A DNA stretch of 64,000 bases from Acididesulfobacillus acetoxydans (GCF_902729405.1 NZ_LR746496.1:4456226-4520225), one strand, 5' to 3'; shown: positions 15,156 through 24,681, numbered from the stretch's first letter. Notes: a model not told the origin generated them from the sequence alone. Numbers and translations: made by a program.

Positions 15156-16187
15156 CTACTTCCACATAAAGGCTGGGTACCCGTCCAAATCCCCCCGAAT
15201 AAACCGGGCCAGCAGCAGAGCTTGGGCATAGGGCACCAGTCCCCATTCCACTTTTTCCTGCAGAAAGGGGTGCCTGATCTCCTCCTGTTTCCTACTTTGC
15301 CAAGCCTTAAGGATGACTTTTCTCGTGTCATCATCCATAATGACCGCTCCATTTTCCATCCGGGTAAACCCGCCGCCATTGACTTCTCTTTTGTTTATCA
15401 AAGAAATAACGAAACGATCCGCATAAACGGCTCGCAGTTCTTCCATCAGGTCCAGTGCCAATGAAATTCTTCCGGGTCTATCTCGGTGCAGAAATCCCAC
15501 ATAGGGGTCCAAACCAACGGTTTCCAAAGCCGCCGCAGCATCATGGGCCAAAAGAGTATAGACAAAGGACAGCATGGCGTTGACATTATCCAGAGGAGGC
15601 CGTTTATTCCGGGCATTAAAATAAAAGTCATCTTTTTGCTGAAGGATCAAATCGTCCAATACTCGAAAGTACTGGGCTGCTGCTTCTCCTTCAAATCCTC
15701 GCAGCTGCTCTAAATCTTGACTTTTTTCAACCAGTTTTAAAGAGTTGGCCAGGGTTTGGCAGACTCCTTTCAATTTATCCACATCAAGCCTGGCCCCATG
15801 ATCCCTAGTTGCCCGCTCCACCACCCAGCGGGCGTTATATATTTTTCCCAAGATGAACGATTGAGAAATTTTATGGCTCTCCGCTGGATCCTCCGATAAC
15901 CTATATTGAGTCTTTCGCAACGTAACATTGCCCTTAACTTCGCCTACAACCCTAGCCAGAAATTTTCCGCTGGGCTTCATAAAACTTAAGGCGATGTTGC
16001 GCTTGGCACACGCACCCATCAGAGCTGGACTGGCTCCAGTATAGCCAAAGGCAACAATGCTCTCCAGATTATGCATGGGAACTCTTAGCGCCTCTGCATC
16101 ATCCTTTAAAACCACAATGTTTTCTCCATCGAGGGATAAATAAGTATTGGGCGAGGTCACATAGAGCGTATTCAGTAATTTTCTCAT
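15156..16187 (-). CDS. cas1: CRISPR-associated endonuclease Cas1 (type I-C)
   Basis: A 343-residue Cas1, the integrase of spacer acquisition. It starts MRKLLNTLYVTSPNTYLSLD, typical of type I-C Cas1. It carries NVMLSFVYTLL-like NAMLSFVYTLLAHD, GLDPYVGFLHRDRPGRISLALDLMEE (catalytic His and acidic residues) and the late EEIRHPFLQEKVEWGLVPYAQA. Length and motifs look intact. Its ATG overlaps the cas4 stop (ATGA). It probably retains activity, but with cas2 damaged and cas4 dependent on splicing, adaptation is doubtful. Confidence 0.95.
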   Translation of the reverse strand: MRKLLNTLYVTSPNTYLSLDGENIVVLKDDAEALRVPMHNLESIVAFGYTGASPALMGACAKRNIALSFMKPSGKFLARVVGEVKGNVTLRKTQYRLSEDPAESHKISQSFILGKIYNARWVVERATRDHGARLDVDKLKGVCQTLANSLKLVEKSQDLEQLRGFEGEAAAQYFRVLDDLILQQKDDFYFNARNKRPPLDNVNAMLSFVYTLLAHDAAAALETVGLDPYVGFLHRDRPGRISLALDLMEELRAVYADRFVISLINKREVNGGGFTRMENGAVIMDDDTRKVILKAWQSRKQEEIRHPFLQEKVEWGLVPYAQALLLARFIRGDLDGYPAFMWK

Positions 16188-16484
16188 TGATTGACCTCAA
16201 TTTCCGCAACATTTTCCTTCATATAGGCCAGAGCCGATGGATTTTTGCACAGCTTAGGCAGACAAAGCTCACTGAGAGAACAGGCCTTACAGCCTTTGGT
16301 CGGCTTCACTTTGGGCGTGTACCTTCTGTCGTACAGTTCATGCATTTCTTGGCAAATAGCTTTTACCTGTTCCCGGATCTCCTCGTCAAGCATCACTTTG
16401 AGCCTGCGTTTGGGTTCCCCATAAAACAGAAACCCTTCGGGAATCGTACACAAGAGCATTTCTTCCAGGCACATGGCCTGAGCA
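16184..16484 (-). CDS. cas4: Cas4, exon 2 (C-terminal part, 3' of group II intron)
   Basis: The 3' 301 bases of cas4. Joined to exon 1 at 18388, the codon TG|T is restored and the product reads DVLQL-CAQAMCLEEML, exactly the Cas4 consensus. It holds the three C-terminal iron-sulphur cysteines (GCKACSLSELCLPKLC). The spliced protein is 223 residues, normal for Cas4, a RecB-like nuclease that trims prespacers. Without splicing this part is not translated correctly, although an internal ATG (16474) could give a non-functional fragment. It overlaps cas1 by four bases. Confidence 0.9.
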
Positions 16485-18387
16485 ATCGGGTAGGAGGCTG
16501 GTCATTAATTGGCCAGCCGACCTCCCACAGCACCGTACGTACCGTTCGGTATACGGCGCCTCCAAAGTTTACACGTTATTTGGCAGAGTAGCATTGACTA
16601 AAACTGGGGTATCCTGCGCGTTCGATGCGTTTGTTGGATAAGGACATTGTCAAAATGTGGCTATGGGCTACTCGCCAATAGCCCTTTCTTGTGTTTGCCC
16701 ACATCCATGCTTGCTCCTTCTTGATGCCAAGCTTCTGCAAGTTCGCGTATCGTGTGCGTACTCTCTTCCATCGTTTCCATGTGACCATCCGAATTCGACT
16801 TCGTAGCCATTCGTCCATCTTTCCGAGTAACGCTTTGGCGTCTGCCAGTTTAAAGTAATTGGTCCATCCTCGGATGATGTAATTGAGTTTTGCCTTTCTC
16901 TCCTCGATTCCCATCCCGTTGCTCCGTCCGGTGACTTTCCGGATCTTGTCCTTTAGCTTCAGGATGCTTTTCGGGTGGATTCTCAGTCGTCCTCTTCCTT
17001 TGTGGATGTAGAAGCCGTATCCCAGATACTTGACTTTCCTCACGTGTGCCACGCTTGTTTTCTCCTTATTGACTCTGAGGAATAGTTTCCCTTCGATATA
17101 AGGAACAATATGGTCTAGCGTTCGCCGGGCCGCTTTCTCGCTTTTGCAGAAAATCATCATGTCATCCGCGTAGCGTACGAAGCGATGCCCACGCTTTTCT
17201 AGCTCGTGGTCACAAACGTTTAGCATGACGTTTCCAAGTAAGGGACTAAGGGGCCCCCCTTGGGGTACGCCTTCCGGACTTTCTTCAAATAGTCCGTCCA
17301 CCATAATCCCTGCTCTGAGGAATTTATGGATTAGGGATATGACTCGTCCATCTTTGATGGTGTCTGAGAGGATTTGGATGAGTTTGCTTTGGTTGACCGT
17401 GTCAAAGTATTTCTCCAAGTCCATGTCCACGACGTAGACAAAGCCTTCTGTGATATGCCTTTGACATGCTCTTAGCGCGTCGTGAGCGCTTCGTTGAGGT
17501 CGGAACCCATAGCTGTTGTCTGAGAATTGCCTTTCGAAGATTGGCGAAAGGACCTGGGTTATGGCTTGTTGGATCAGTCTGTCCACGACGGTAGGGATTC
17601 CCAGCTTTCTCATTTTCCCGTTCTCTTTGGGTATTTCTACCCTCCGTACGGGTTTCGGACGGTATTTCCCGTCCCAGAGGGCTTGCAAAAGTTCATCCTT
17701 GTGTCCTTTCAGGTAGGGTAGAAGTTCGTCCACCTGCATACCGTCGATTCCACCCGCGCCTTTGTTCCCCTTCACTCTGTAGTAGGCTCGATTAAGGTTC
17801 TCGGCGCTGAGAATTTCCTCTAGCAGTTTCTCTGTCTGCTCGTCTGTGTTGGTGTTGTCGGTTTTGGTCATCCTGGGTGGCACGCACACTTCTGCATACT
17901 CTCTCTGTTCCGCAGATGACCTTTGCAGATAGTCTTTAAAGCAAAGTTGTCTGTGTTTTAAATTACCACCTTCGGTAACTTTCATTGACCCACACCTCCT
18001 TTGGTTCCGCCCTTCCGTCGGTGTCCGGGACACCTCTGTACTATGGCTTCTGCTGACTCCTCATGACAAATCTTGTTTCAACCGGGCTTCTTACTCCGTT
18101 TCCACCCGTCCGTGAGGCCTCCCACGGTAAGACGATTCACTTTCATTCCATGTCCCCGCAACATTTACGCTGACGTGTCCGTGTAGCTTTTGGGCTTCAA
18201 CTTGTATGGCAGTCTTACCCCACATTTCGCGCCTAATATTGTTCGTGTTCCTCGGGGCGGAACTTTGCCGCCGGCTTCCTTCAGATTCCATCTCGCAATG
18301 GACACCCTTGCCTTGAGCTAATGGTTGGTCGCTACATACCCCCATAACGGACTTTCACCGTCAAGTTAATCGTCATGCGTGGCGCAC
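16485..18387 (-). mobile_element. Group II intron, copy 1, inserted in cas4
   Basis: A 1,903-base intron with the 5' end GTGCG at 18387 and the 3' end ...CCCGAT at 16485. Boundaries were set by restoring the Cas4 frame and agree with copy 2 at 32205-34107. Domain V is visible at about 16529-16560 on the minus strand (GCCGTATACC-GAAC-GGTA-CG-TACGGTGC). The sense orientation in cas4 allows splicing. The 5' exon just before the insertion carries a small stem-loop (TGCAG-ATGTA-CTGCA) followed by ATTATG, resembling the terminator-type targets of class C introns. Copy 2 differs at only a few bases. Confidence 0.93.
16576..17985 (-). CDS. ltrA: Group II intron reverse transcriptase/maturase
   Basis: A 469-residue intron-encoded protein. 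RT motifs are NKGAGGIDGMQV (RT0-1), RRVEIPKENGKMRKLGIPTV, YGFRPQRSAHDAL, VVDMDLEKYFDTV, GVPQGGPLSPLLGNVML and the catalytic YADD in FVRYADDMMIF. A maturase X domain follows (RIHPKSILKLKDKIRKVTGR). There is no C-terminal HNH endonuclease, as in class C introns. ATG 17985 follows AGGAGG; an upstream frame to 18033 is open but less likely. Compared with copy 2 it has Gly for Ser near residue 6 and Cys for Gly in RACQRHITEG. Confidence 0.95.
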   Translation of the reverse strand: MKVTEGGNLKHRQLCFKDYLQRSSAEQREYAEVCVPPRMTKTDNTNTDEQTEKLLEEILSAENLNRAYYRVKGNKGAGGIDGMQVDELLPYLKGHKDELLQALWDGKYRPKPVRRVEIPKENGKMRKLGIPTVVDRLIQQAITQVLSPIFERQFSDNSYGFRPQRSAHDALRACQRHITEGFVYVVDMDLEKYFDTVNQSKLIQILSDTIKDGRVISLIHKFLRAGIMVDGLFEESPEGVPQGGPLSPLLGNVMLNVCDHELEKRGHRFVRYADDMMIFCKSEKAARRTLDHIVPYIEGKLFLRVNKEKTSVAHVRKVKYLGYGFYIHKGRGRLRIHPKSILKLKDKIRKVTGRSNGMGIEERKAKLNYIIRGWTNYFKLADAKALLGKMDEWLRSRIRMVTWKRWKRVRTRYANLQKLGIKKEQAWMWANTRKGYWRVAHSHILTMSLSNKRIERAGYPSFSQCYSAK

Positions 18388-18758
18388 CATAATTGCAGTA
18401 CATCTGCATTGTCCTGCTTGGGCTTTCCCCGTTTATACTCCACCGGAACCGGCTTATAGGTTCCCTCCCGACCATAAAGGCTGACTCCATCCCGAGATCT
18501 GTGAAATTCCACCACGTCACAAGCCCCGGTAATACCCAGAGTACGGGAGAAAACCCCCATGCTTCGGGATATAATCAACTCTCCCCGTTTCTCCTTGATA
18601 GTGTTGTCATGGGTTTTCTTGTGCAGAATACCCCCTTCAACCGTGCGAAAATTCTCCTGCCACTGCTGTTCGATGTGGATTAAGGCCCACTGGCGCTTAC
18701 AAAAGACAAAGTGCTGTATCCCGGACAACAGCAGGAAATCCTCCTCTTGATATTCCAT
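18388..18758 (-). CDS. cas4: Cas4, exon 1 (N-terminal part, 5' of group II intron)
   Basis: The first 371 bases of cas4, starting with ATG 18758 after TGGAGG. It encodes MEYQEEDFLLLSGIQHFVFC with the first iron-sulphur cysteine in FCKRQWALIH. It also carries the RecB-nuclease motifs GACDVVEFHR (catalytic Asp) and VPVEYKRGKPK (catalytic Glu and Lys). The gene is interrupted after codon 123 plus two bases by the intron. Read-through without splicing adds only a few intron-coded residues (WCATHDD). A gap of about 250 bases with no clear gene separates it from cas3 upstream. Confidence 0.92.
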
Positions 18759-19015
18759 TAAAAACCTCCAGACTCAATCCTTCCAAGAATTCATCGGATA
18801 TTTTATAATCGCCAATATTTTGGGGTAATTTCAACAACAGGTACATACTGTAAGGTTCTATATACCTTTGCAGAAGCATTAGCCCACCAGTGGATAGGTT
18901 TCCAACAAAACACCTTACAGACCTCCCACTGCTGTCAACCTAAACAGATAAACAATCATTTTCAGAAGATTACTGCCTGGTATGGCTGTTTTTTTCCACT
19001 CTCAGTCTACGGTAG
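18759..19015. other. Spacer between cas3 and cas4
   Basis: This 257-base interval contains a minus-strand frame (MLLQRYIEPYSMYLLLKLPQ...) that overlaps the cas4 start out of frame. It has no ribosome site or family resemblance. CRISPR operons are usually tight here, so the spacer may be scar tissue from a lost gene. Confidence 0.35.
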
Positions 19016-21208
19016 TCAAATGATGATTGCTTCTCCTCTATATTTTTTTAGTTTCACGATACCGGCCATATAACCAAGAAAACCGTTATATTCGAGATTC
19101 CACCTGTATATATGATCCATGATCATGGGCGTTCCCAGCTCATCCAACTTATATTTAGCAATTTGAACTGAGACCCTTTGCAGTTCTTGCCAATCAACTT
19201 TTCCGTATTGCAAACGCTTTGCCATAGCCGGATCAACAACGACGAGACGGGTATTGCTTTCAATCACCTTGAAATCCTGTTCTACCTGAGGAAATCTTTG
19301 CAACTTTTCAGCAGTAACTAAATTTCCTTTCTTTTTAGATAACCCATATAAAGCAATTTCATCAGCAAGGGATTGGGTACTCAAGACAGGCATAATGGCT
19401 TTGTTCTCTTCAAAATACCCTTTGAGAACAGCGGCAGCCTCCTTTAACCCCAGATTGAGCCTTAACATTCCGTCTTCCAAAATACAGAATGTCCACATCT
19501 CGGCATCATCAAGGAGACCCTCTCGATTGACACGCCCCGAAGCTTGCAGCAGCGATACCAGCGATCCCAGCTCGCGGAATCCATTTCTAAAAGACAAGTC
19601 TACGCCAGCTTCAATACACGACGTTGCAATCAGAGTCCAATCGGTATCCTCATTGTCAGCCAAGCGTTCTTTAACTCGTTTCAGGGTGTTTTCACGATCG
19701 TCTGCGGTTAAAGCCGTAGACAAATGCTCAACATCCTCTCGGCCAAAGTGCTCTGAAAAATAGTCCGCTAATGCGGCGGCACTTTGAACCGTGTTCAAGA
19801 TAACCAGTCTCGGTCCCGGGAACTTGCTGATCCACTCAGCAAGTTCCGCTGTGCCTTTAGGAGATAAATCGCTATGAAAAGAAATCCTATGGTTTTCATA
19901 GACCGCAAGGCGTCTACGCAGTTCGTCAGCGATGATTTCCGGTACAGAGTGGGAATTTTCGCTGCCTGCGATTTCCGGGATTGTCCAAAATCGATTCAAG
20001 GAACCGGACGCCAGAACCCAGTAGCAATTCCATTCTGCAGCATAAATGTTGATCCACCTCCAGGCAATGGGCAGAAGTTTGGCCGGTAAGGCAGCATGGG
20101 ATTCATCCACAAAAATAGCACTTCCGGGCAATTCATGTAAGCGGCGCAGAGTTGCGGTGGAATTCGAGGCCAGCGTTTCAAAAAAAGCAACCGCCGTTGT
20201 CACAATAATTGGCGCCCGCCAAAGCGCAGTTAAGTGTCTAGTCTCCTTACTCTCAAAGTCTGCTCGGTGGTGCAGCTCCGCCACAACCTCCTCAGCCTTT
20301 TCCCCCGGCAAAACGAGTGTCTTCCGATAGATATCAACGGATTGTTTAATGATATTCGTAAAGGGCAGTACAACAAAGATACGCCGCAGGCCGCGCTTTT
20401 CCGCTTGAGCAAGCAAATGAGCCATGACGGCCGTTGTCTTTCCTGAGCCAACCGGGCTGTCACAGGAGGTTATACCAAGATCAATGTCAGCGTCCCGACA
20501 CGCTAGATACATTTCACTGCGTAGAGCATTCCGATAATCGTCGGCTCCTTTTTGTTTTAGCTCTGCAATATGTCGGTCTAATTGGGCAAGCCGTTCGGCC
20601 GCGCACAACCGAACCGGACTCACTTCAGCCGGATACTTCCGGTAATGAATCGCCGTATCAGTGTGATCCGCGTCAACAAGGCATGATAAAAGCATCCGCA
20701 GGAAAACCGAGCGTTCTCCTTTGATTTCTTCCTCACTGTATTCAAGATGGCTATCAATCAGGTTATGGTGGGTAGCTTCAAGTTCAGGCAGCTCTCTATC
20801 TACATCGGGAGCGATGGAACTATCCCGAAAAATCCCCCTATCACCCTTCTCTATTTCGGCAGTTAAATCAGGAAAACCAAGGTGGTGAGCCTGAATTACA
20901 GCTGCAGAGAAAGCAGAAAAGTGTTTGCTATTCAAGAAATAAGCGGCTCCCGCATCGACATGATTGCACGGAAGAGATTTAGCTGGATTTTTTCCGGAAA
21001 GAACATTCTGATTTTCTCGGTTCAGCTTGCCTAGATCGTGAAATGTGGCGGCTTTTTCTATGATCTGCGACAGCACTGTTTCGTCACAGTTTGCATAGCA
21101 CCTGATATCCTGCACATATTTCTGGGCAAGGGACTTTACACCACGAATATGCACCGAGTACTCCTGCTCGGGAATATCGTCTTTTTTACTGTGCGCGTAA
21201 TAAATCAT
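19016..21208 (-). CDS. cas3: CRISPR-associated helicase/nuclease Cas3
   Basis: A 730-residue Cas3, which degrades DNA recruited by Cascade. The N-terminal HD nuclease (residues 1-200) shows ATFHDLGKLNRENQ and AVIQAHHLGFP. The SF2 helicase follows, with Walker A SPVGSGKTTAVM, motif Ia VVLPFTNIIKQSV, the DExH-type box IFVDESHAAL, motif III LASGSLNRF, and motif VI near LLQASGRVNREG. All motifs look intact. Its ATG overlaps the cas7 stop. In classical type I-C loci cas3 is the first gene; here it follows cas7, a type I-B-like position. Confidence 0.95.
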   Translation of the reverse strand: MIYYAHSKKDDIPEQEYSVHIRGVKSLAQKYVQDIRCYANCDETVLSQIIEKAATFHDLGKLNRENQNVLSGKNPAKSLPCNHVDAGAAYFLNSKHFSAFSAAVIQAHHLGFPDLTAEIEKGDRGIFRDSSIAPDVDRELPELEATHHNLIDSHLEYSEEEIKGERSVFLRMLLSCLVDADHTDTAIHYRKYPAEVSPVRLCAAERLAQLDRHIAELKQKGADDYRNALRSEMYLACRDADIDLGITSCDSPVGSGKTTAVMAHLLAQAEKRGLRRIFVVLPFTNIIKQSVDIYRKTLVLPGEKAEEVVAELHHRADFESKETRHLTALWRAPIIVTTAVAFFETLASNSTATLRRLHELPGSAIFVDESHAALPAKLLPIAWRWINIYAAEWNCYWVLASGSLNRFWTIPEIAGSENSHSVPEIIADELRRRLAVYENHRISFHSDLSPKGTAELAEWISKFPGPRLVILNTVQSAAALADYFSEHFGREDVEHLSTALTADDRENTLKRVKERLADNEDTDWTLIATSCIEAGVDLSFRNGFRELGSLVSLLQASGRVNREGLLDDAEMWTFCILEDGMLRLNLGLKEAAAVLKGYFEENKAIMPVLSTQSLADEIALYGLSKKKGNLVTAEKLQRFPQVEQDFKVIESNTRLVVVDPAMAKRLQYGKVDWQELQRVSVQIAKYKLDELGTPMIMDHIYRWNLEYNGFLGYMAGIVKLKKYRGEAIII

Positions 21209-22089
21209 ACCAGCATCAAGTCGATTACGGAACTCACCCTGGCATGCAATTCCTCCGGCAGAGCGGCCTTATCTTCATAGTCGTTCCAGCTCGTCGACGC
21301 AATGGTCGGATCGCCAATCCGCTTTGGAGTAAGCGCTTCCAAAAGGAGATAATCCGGACAACTGCCAAGGGCATTCAGATGCTCCATGTACCAGGCATGA
21401 CGAATGCGCACATCGGTGCGAATGGCGGAACGGTTCAAATCATAAGCTCTGGGAATTAAAAGCTTAAGCAAATCAATATCTTCCTGGATGCATCCTGTCT
21501 TGCCTGCATAATTGGGATTCACAAAAAACGGCATACAATAAACGCCGTGTTCCACGATGCGGAAGGCTAAAGGGGCCATTCCGGCATTTTTACCTTCTTG
21601 GACACCGGCTTTATTCGTATTGGTGTGGCGAATGATATTGACCGGGGAAATCGACGTACCTACACCGAACTGAACGACACCTGTTTTGATAAATCCTTTA
21701 TTCGCTCCTTCTTCCAAAAAAGTGTTTCCGAACACTCTGGCATCCCAATATTTTTTCACAAAGGTACTCTCCAAAAAACTCTTCTGGTCAAAGTTTTTGG
21801 TGTCTTCTGACATCTCGCTTTGAATGGACTTCCTGTCACGGCCACGCGATTCCACTACGCAAAAATGATCCGAGTTCTTAACATAAAACTCCGGAAGACT
21901 CCGATAAAACACACTATCGTGGTCCCCCGCTAAATCGCGCAGCTTGCGTTTGAAGGAAACAGGTGAAATTTCCCCCAGGCCATTGGGACGCTGGCGGGGA
22001 TCACTCTCTCTGTCCGGGTCCCCATTCGCATTTGAGTTTACAACTTCAATCACCAAAAGGCCGGTTGCGCGCTTAATTTCACTGTTCAT
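21205..22089 (-). CDS. cas7: Cascade backbone protein Cas7 (Csd2/Csh2 family)
   Basis: A 294-residue Cas7 that would coat the crRNA. It begins MNSEIKRATGLLVIEVVNSN, then NANGDPDRESDPRQRP, the signature of the Csd2/Csh2 family. Later blocks are RDRKSIQSEMSEDTK, YWDARVFGNTF and FGVGTSISPVNI. ATG 22089 follows GAGGAGGAACTAACG and lies inside the last codons of the preceding cas8 remnant, so the two are coupled. The frame extends to 22134 but the added residues are not Cas7-like. Its direct junction with cas3 leaves no room for cas5. Confidence 0.93.
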   Translation of the reverse strand: MNSEIKRATGLLVIEVVNSNANGDPDRESDPRQRPNGLGEISPVSFKRKLRDLAGDHDSVFYRSLPEFYVKNSDHFCVVESRGRDRKSIQSEMSEDTKNFDQKSFLESTFVKKYWDARVFGNTFLEEGANKGFIKTGVVQFGVGTSISPVNIIRHTNTNKAGVQEGKNAGMAPLAFRIVEHGVYCMPFFVNPNYAGKTGCIQEDIDLLKLLIPRAYDLNRSAIRTDVRIRHAWYMEHLNALGSCPDYLLLEALTPKRIGDPTIASTSWNDYEDKAALPEELHARVSSVIDLMLV

Positions 22090-22678
22090 CGTTAGTTCCT
22101 CCTCCATTGTTATCATGATCGTTATCAGCATCACTTGCAGTTACTGAAGACTCTCTTTTGGGAAAGGATGCCAGATACCCAATAAACAGCTGTGCCTTTT
22201 CAATATCAGTAAATCGTGTTGAGCCCGTCACTGACACTTTCAGTTTATTAGCCACATCTTCATACAAATTGAGATACCAGCGTGCTCTCCAACTCTCCTC
22301 ATTTTTTATTGAAATGTTTTTAAAACGATATTGTTTGGCCCAGGTTATATAGGGATTCATACGAAGTGACAATTGGGCCATCGCCTGATAGGGCGTTTCA
22401 CCGGCCGTTGTAAACAGTGCACTACCCGCCAGCTGCGGAGGAACATCTCCGCTTCGCACAACTTTGCAGTACAAGGTATGCAGTTCGTCGGAGATTTTCA
22501 AGAGCTGTCCGACCAAATAAGGCATATTTTCCATGTAGTTCTCCTTTCTATCACCCCGTTTATAAAGCAGCAATCCAAGGAAAGACAACAGAAGAACCGT
22601 CTCATTTTTTAATCTCTCTAAGGTTTTCTCCTCTTTCTTGTCCTTGCATTTTGAACCGCCATGTATCCAATTGCCCAT
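22079..22678 (-). pseudogene. cas8c: C-terminal remnant of Cas8c/Csd1-like large subunit
   Basis: A 199-residue frame resembling only the C-terminal domain of Csd1/Cas8c. MPYLVGQLLKISDELHTLYC matches the AYLLGRLFAVLEKIQ block, and GETPYQAMAQLSLRMNPYI matches the ATP-VFPRLLRLSQHH block. An acidic Asp/Asn/Gly tail follows. Intact Cas8c is about 570-600 residues, so about two thirds is gone. The upstream flank is a hairpin and an IS1634-like insertion. In type I-C this same region is separately translated as the small subunit Cas11c, so the fragment might still act in that role. The similarity is from memory of the family pattern and needs a profile search. Confidence 0.6.
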
Positions 22679-22716
22679 ATAGCTTACCTCGGCTTCGACA
22701 GTTTTTCGTGGATTTA

Positions 22717-22740
22717 GGCATCCGTTAAAAAATGGATGCC
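22717..22740. repeat. Hairpin between cas8 remnant and IS1634-like element
   Basis: GGCATCC-GTTAAAAAAT-GGATGCC followed on the plus strand by TTTATTC. It looks like a plus-strand terminator with no gene upstream, and may be a scar of the deletion that removed the cas8 5' part. Confidence 0.45.
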
Positions 22741-22790
22741 TTTATTCATGCGGGTTTCAGGGTTTATCCACAGGCAAAAACAGTGAAAAT

Positions 22791-24537
22791 GTGTAGGCAC
22801 ACTATTATGTGGATAAGTTGTGGATATCCCTTATTAATACTTGAAGGTATGTCTGACTTGTGGTAAAATGTAGGCATGTATATACGTGTGACGTCTCGTA
22901 AGAACAAAGATAATAGTGTGGTTAAGTACGTTCAGTTAGCTCATAACGTTCGTAATCCGAAAACCGGCTCTCCGCAGGCGAATGTCCTTTTTAATTTCGG
23001 ACGCTTGGATCGGTTGGATATGGAGTCCCTTCGCCGGCTGGAACGCAGTATCCGGCGTTTCCTTGGGGAACCGCTCGATCCGGTGGAGGCCCCGAAACCG
23101 GAGTTCCTCTCCTGTCGCCCGCTGGGCGGTGCCTGGTTTCTGGATCAGCTCTGGCGGAAACTCGGAATCGATAGCATTTTGAAGCGCCGCTTGAAAGAGC
23201 GCGAGTATCGCACGGAGGTGGAACGCGCTCTGTTCGCGATGGTGGCTAACCGGGCTTTGGCACCTTTGAGCAAGCTGCAATTGGAGAAATAGGTGCCCGA
23301 AAAGGTAGTCATTCCCGGCCTTGCGAACGTGGAGGTTCAGCACTGCTATCGCGCGATGGATTTCCTCTTGGAATCCCAGGAAGACGTTGAGCGAGAGGTG
23401 TTTTATGCCGTAGCGGACTTGTTCTATCTTGAAGTCGATCTCCTGTTCTTCGATACCACCTCGACTTACTTTGAAATGGACGCGTGGGACGATGAGGAAC
23501 AGGACTTAAAGGCGCTGGGTCACTCAAAGGACAGCCGGCCCGATTTGCCCCAAATTGTGATCGGCCTGGCGGTCACACGGGACGGGATCCCGATTCGCTC
23601 TTGGGTCTGGCCCGGCAATACCTCCGATATGTCGGTTATCCCGGAAGTCAAGCGGGATCTGGCGGGTTGGAAGTTGGGGCGGGTCGTGAGTGTGATGGAT
23701 AGGGGTTTTTCCTCCGAGGAGAACTTGCGGATTCTGCAAAGGACCGGGGGCCACTACATCGCTGGAGAACGTCTTAGAGCCGGTAAGCCCGAAGTCGAGG
23801 AGGCCCTCTCCCATCCCGGAAGGTTTCGCACGCTTCAAGAGAATCTGGAGGCGAAAGAAGTCGTTGTCGGCCACGGAGAGGCCCGCATCCGCTACGTTCT
23901 GGTCCGTAACCCTGCGGAAGCCAAGCGTGATGCCCATACCCGCACCAAGCACCTGGAGAAGCTGAAGCAGAAGCTCGCGAAGCTGAAGGAGCTGGACGGA
24001 GAAGCGCACACCAAAGCCCACTGTGCTCTCTACAGCCATATCGTCTACAAGCGATATTTGCAAATCGATGCTAAAGGCAACCTTAGGATTAACCAGAAAG
24101 CGGTCAAAGCCGCGGAAAGGCTGGACGGGAAATACCTTATCCGCACCTCGGATGACACCCTCTCCATAGAGGATATCACCTTGGGCTTCAAACAGCTTTG
24201 GGAAGTGGAGCGGGCTTTTCGCACGCTCAAAACGACTCTGGAGCTACGGCCTGTTTACCACCGAAAAGACGATCGGATCTGTGCCCATGTCCTGCTGTGT
24301 TGGCTGGCTTTGCTCCTGGTACGCCTGGCAGAAGTAGAGACTCAACAAACTTGGGCCAACCTTCGTTCCGAACTGGAGAAAATTTATCTCGTCGAGTGGG
24401 AGTCGACGGACGGGAAAGTCTTTCAAAGGACAGAATTAACCCAAGAGCAAACGGGTATTTTTTCAGCACTCAAATTGCCGGAACCCCCGAGAATATGGGA
24501 TATTTCGCTTCCCAAGGGGCAAAAAGTGTAGGTACAC
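22791..24537 (+). mobile_element. IS1634-like (IS4-group) insertion element
   Basis: About 1.75 kb carrying one transposase. The putative ends are GTGTAGGCACACT (22791) and, inverted, GTGTACCTACACT (complement of 24525-24537), an imperfect terminal inverted repeat. The right repeat overlaps the transposase stop codon. I cannot see a target duplication. The element separates the eroded CRISPR-Cas operon from the DruA/IS66 segment. Confidence 0.65.
22876..24531 (+). pseudogene. IS1634-family DDE transposase with in-frame amber codon
   Basis: A 551-codon DDE transposase of the IS1634/IS4 type. The N-terminal part is VTSRKNKDNSVVKYVQLAHN and ALFAMVANRALAPLSKLQLE. The catalytic blocks are LLFFDTTSTYFEM, VMDRGFSSEENLRIL and, late, WEVERAFRTLKTTLELRPVYHR. 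An in-frame TAG at 23290-23292 interrupts it exactly where relatives have Trp (KLALEEW), so a single TGG-to-TAG change explains it. The part after the stop remains open for 412 codons, so the mutation is recent. Starts at GTG 23293 would lack the N-terminal DNA-binding part. Confidence 0.85.
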
Positions 24538-24681
24538 GGTACGTTATCCACAAGTGCCTGAAGCCCAGATGCCATAAGGGTTTGAGGCACTTCCCGTGTC
24601 TACGGACTGCCGAAAGCGAGCTTACCAAAGTCGGACGTGGCTCTATTCTTGACATCATAAAACTCCCTTCTTTAGAAGGAG

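Noticed and set aside
18697..18879. A 60-codon frame overlapping the cas4 start, considered as a cas5 remnant
   Set aside because: No Cas5 motif (for example the GxG-type loop) and no ribosome site; it overlaps cas4 out of frame.
23290..23292. Pyrrolysine read-through in the transposase
   Set aside because: The codon replaces a conserved Trp (TGG to TAG), and no pyl gene is visible; a nonsense mutation is simpler.
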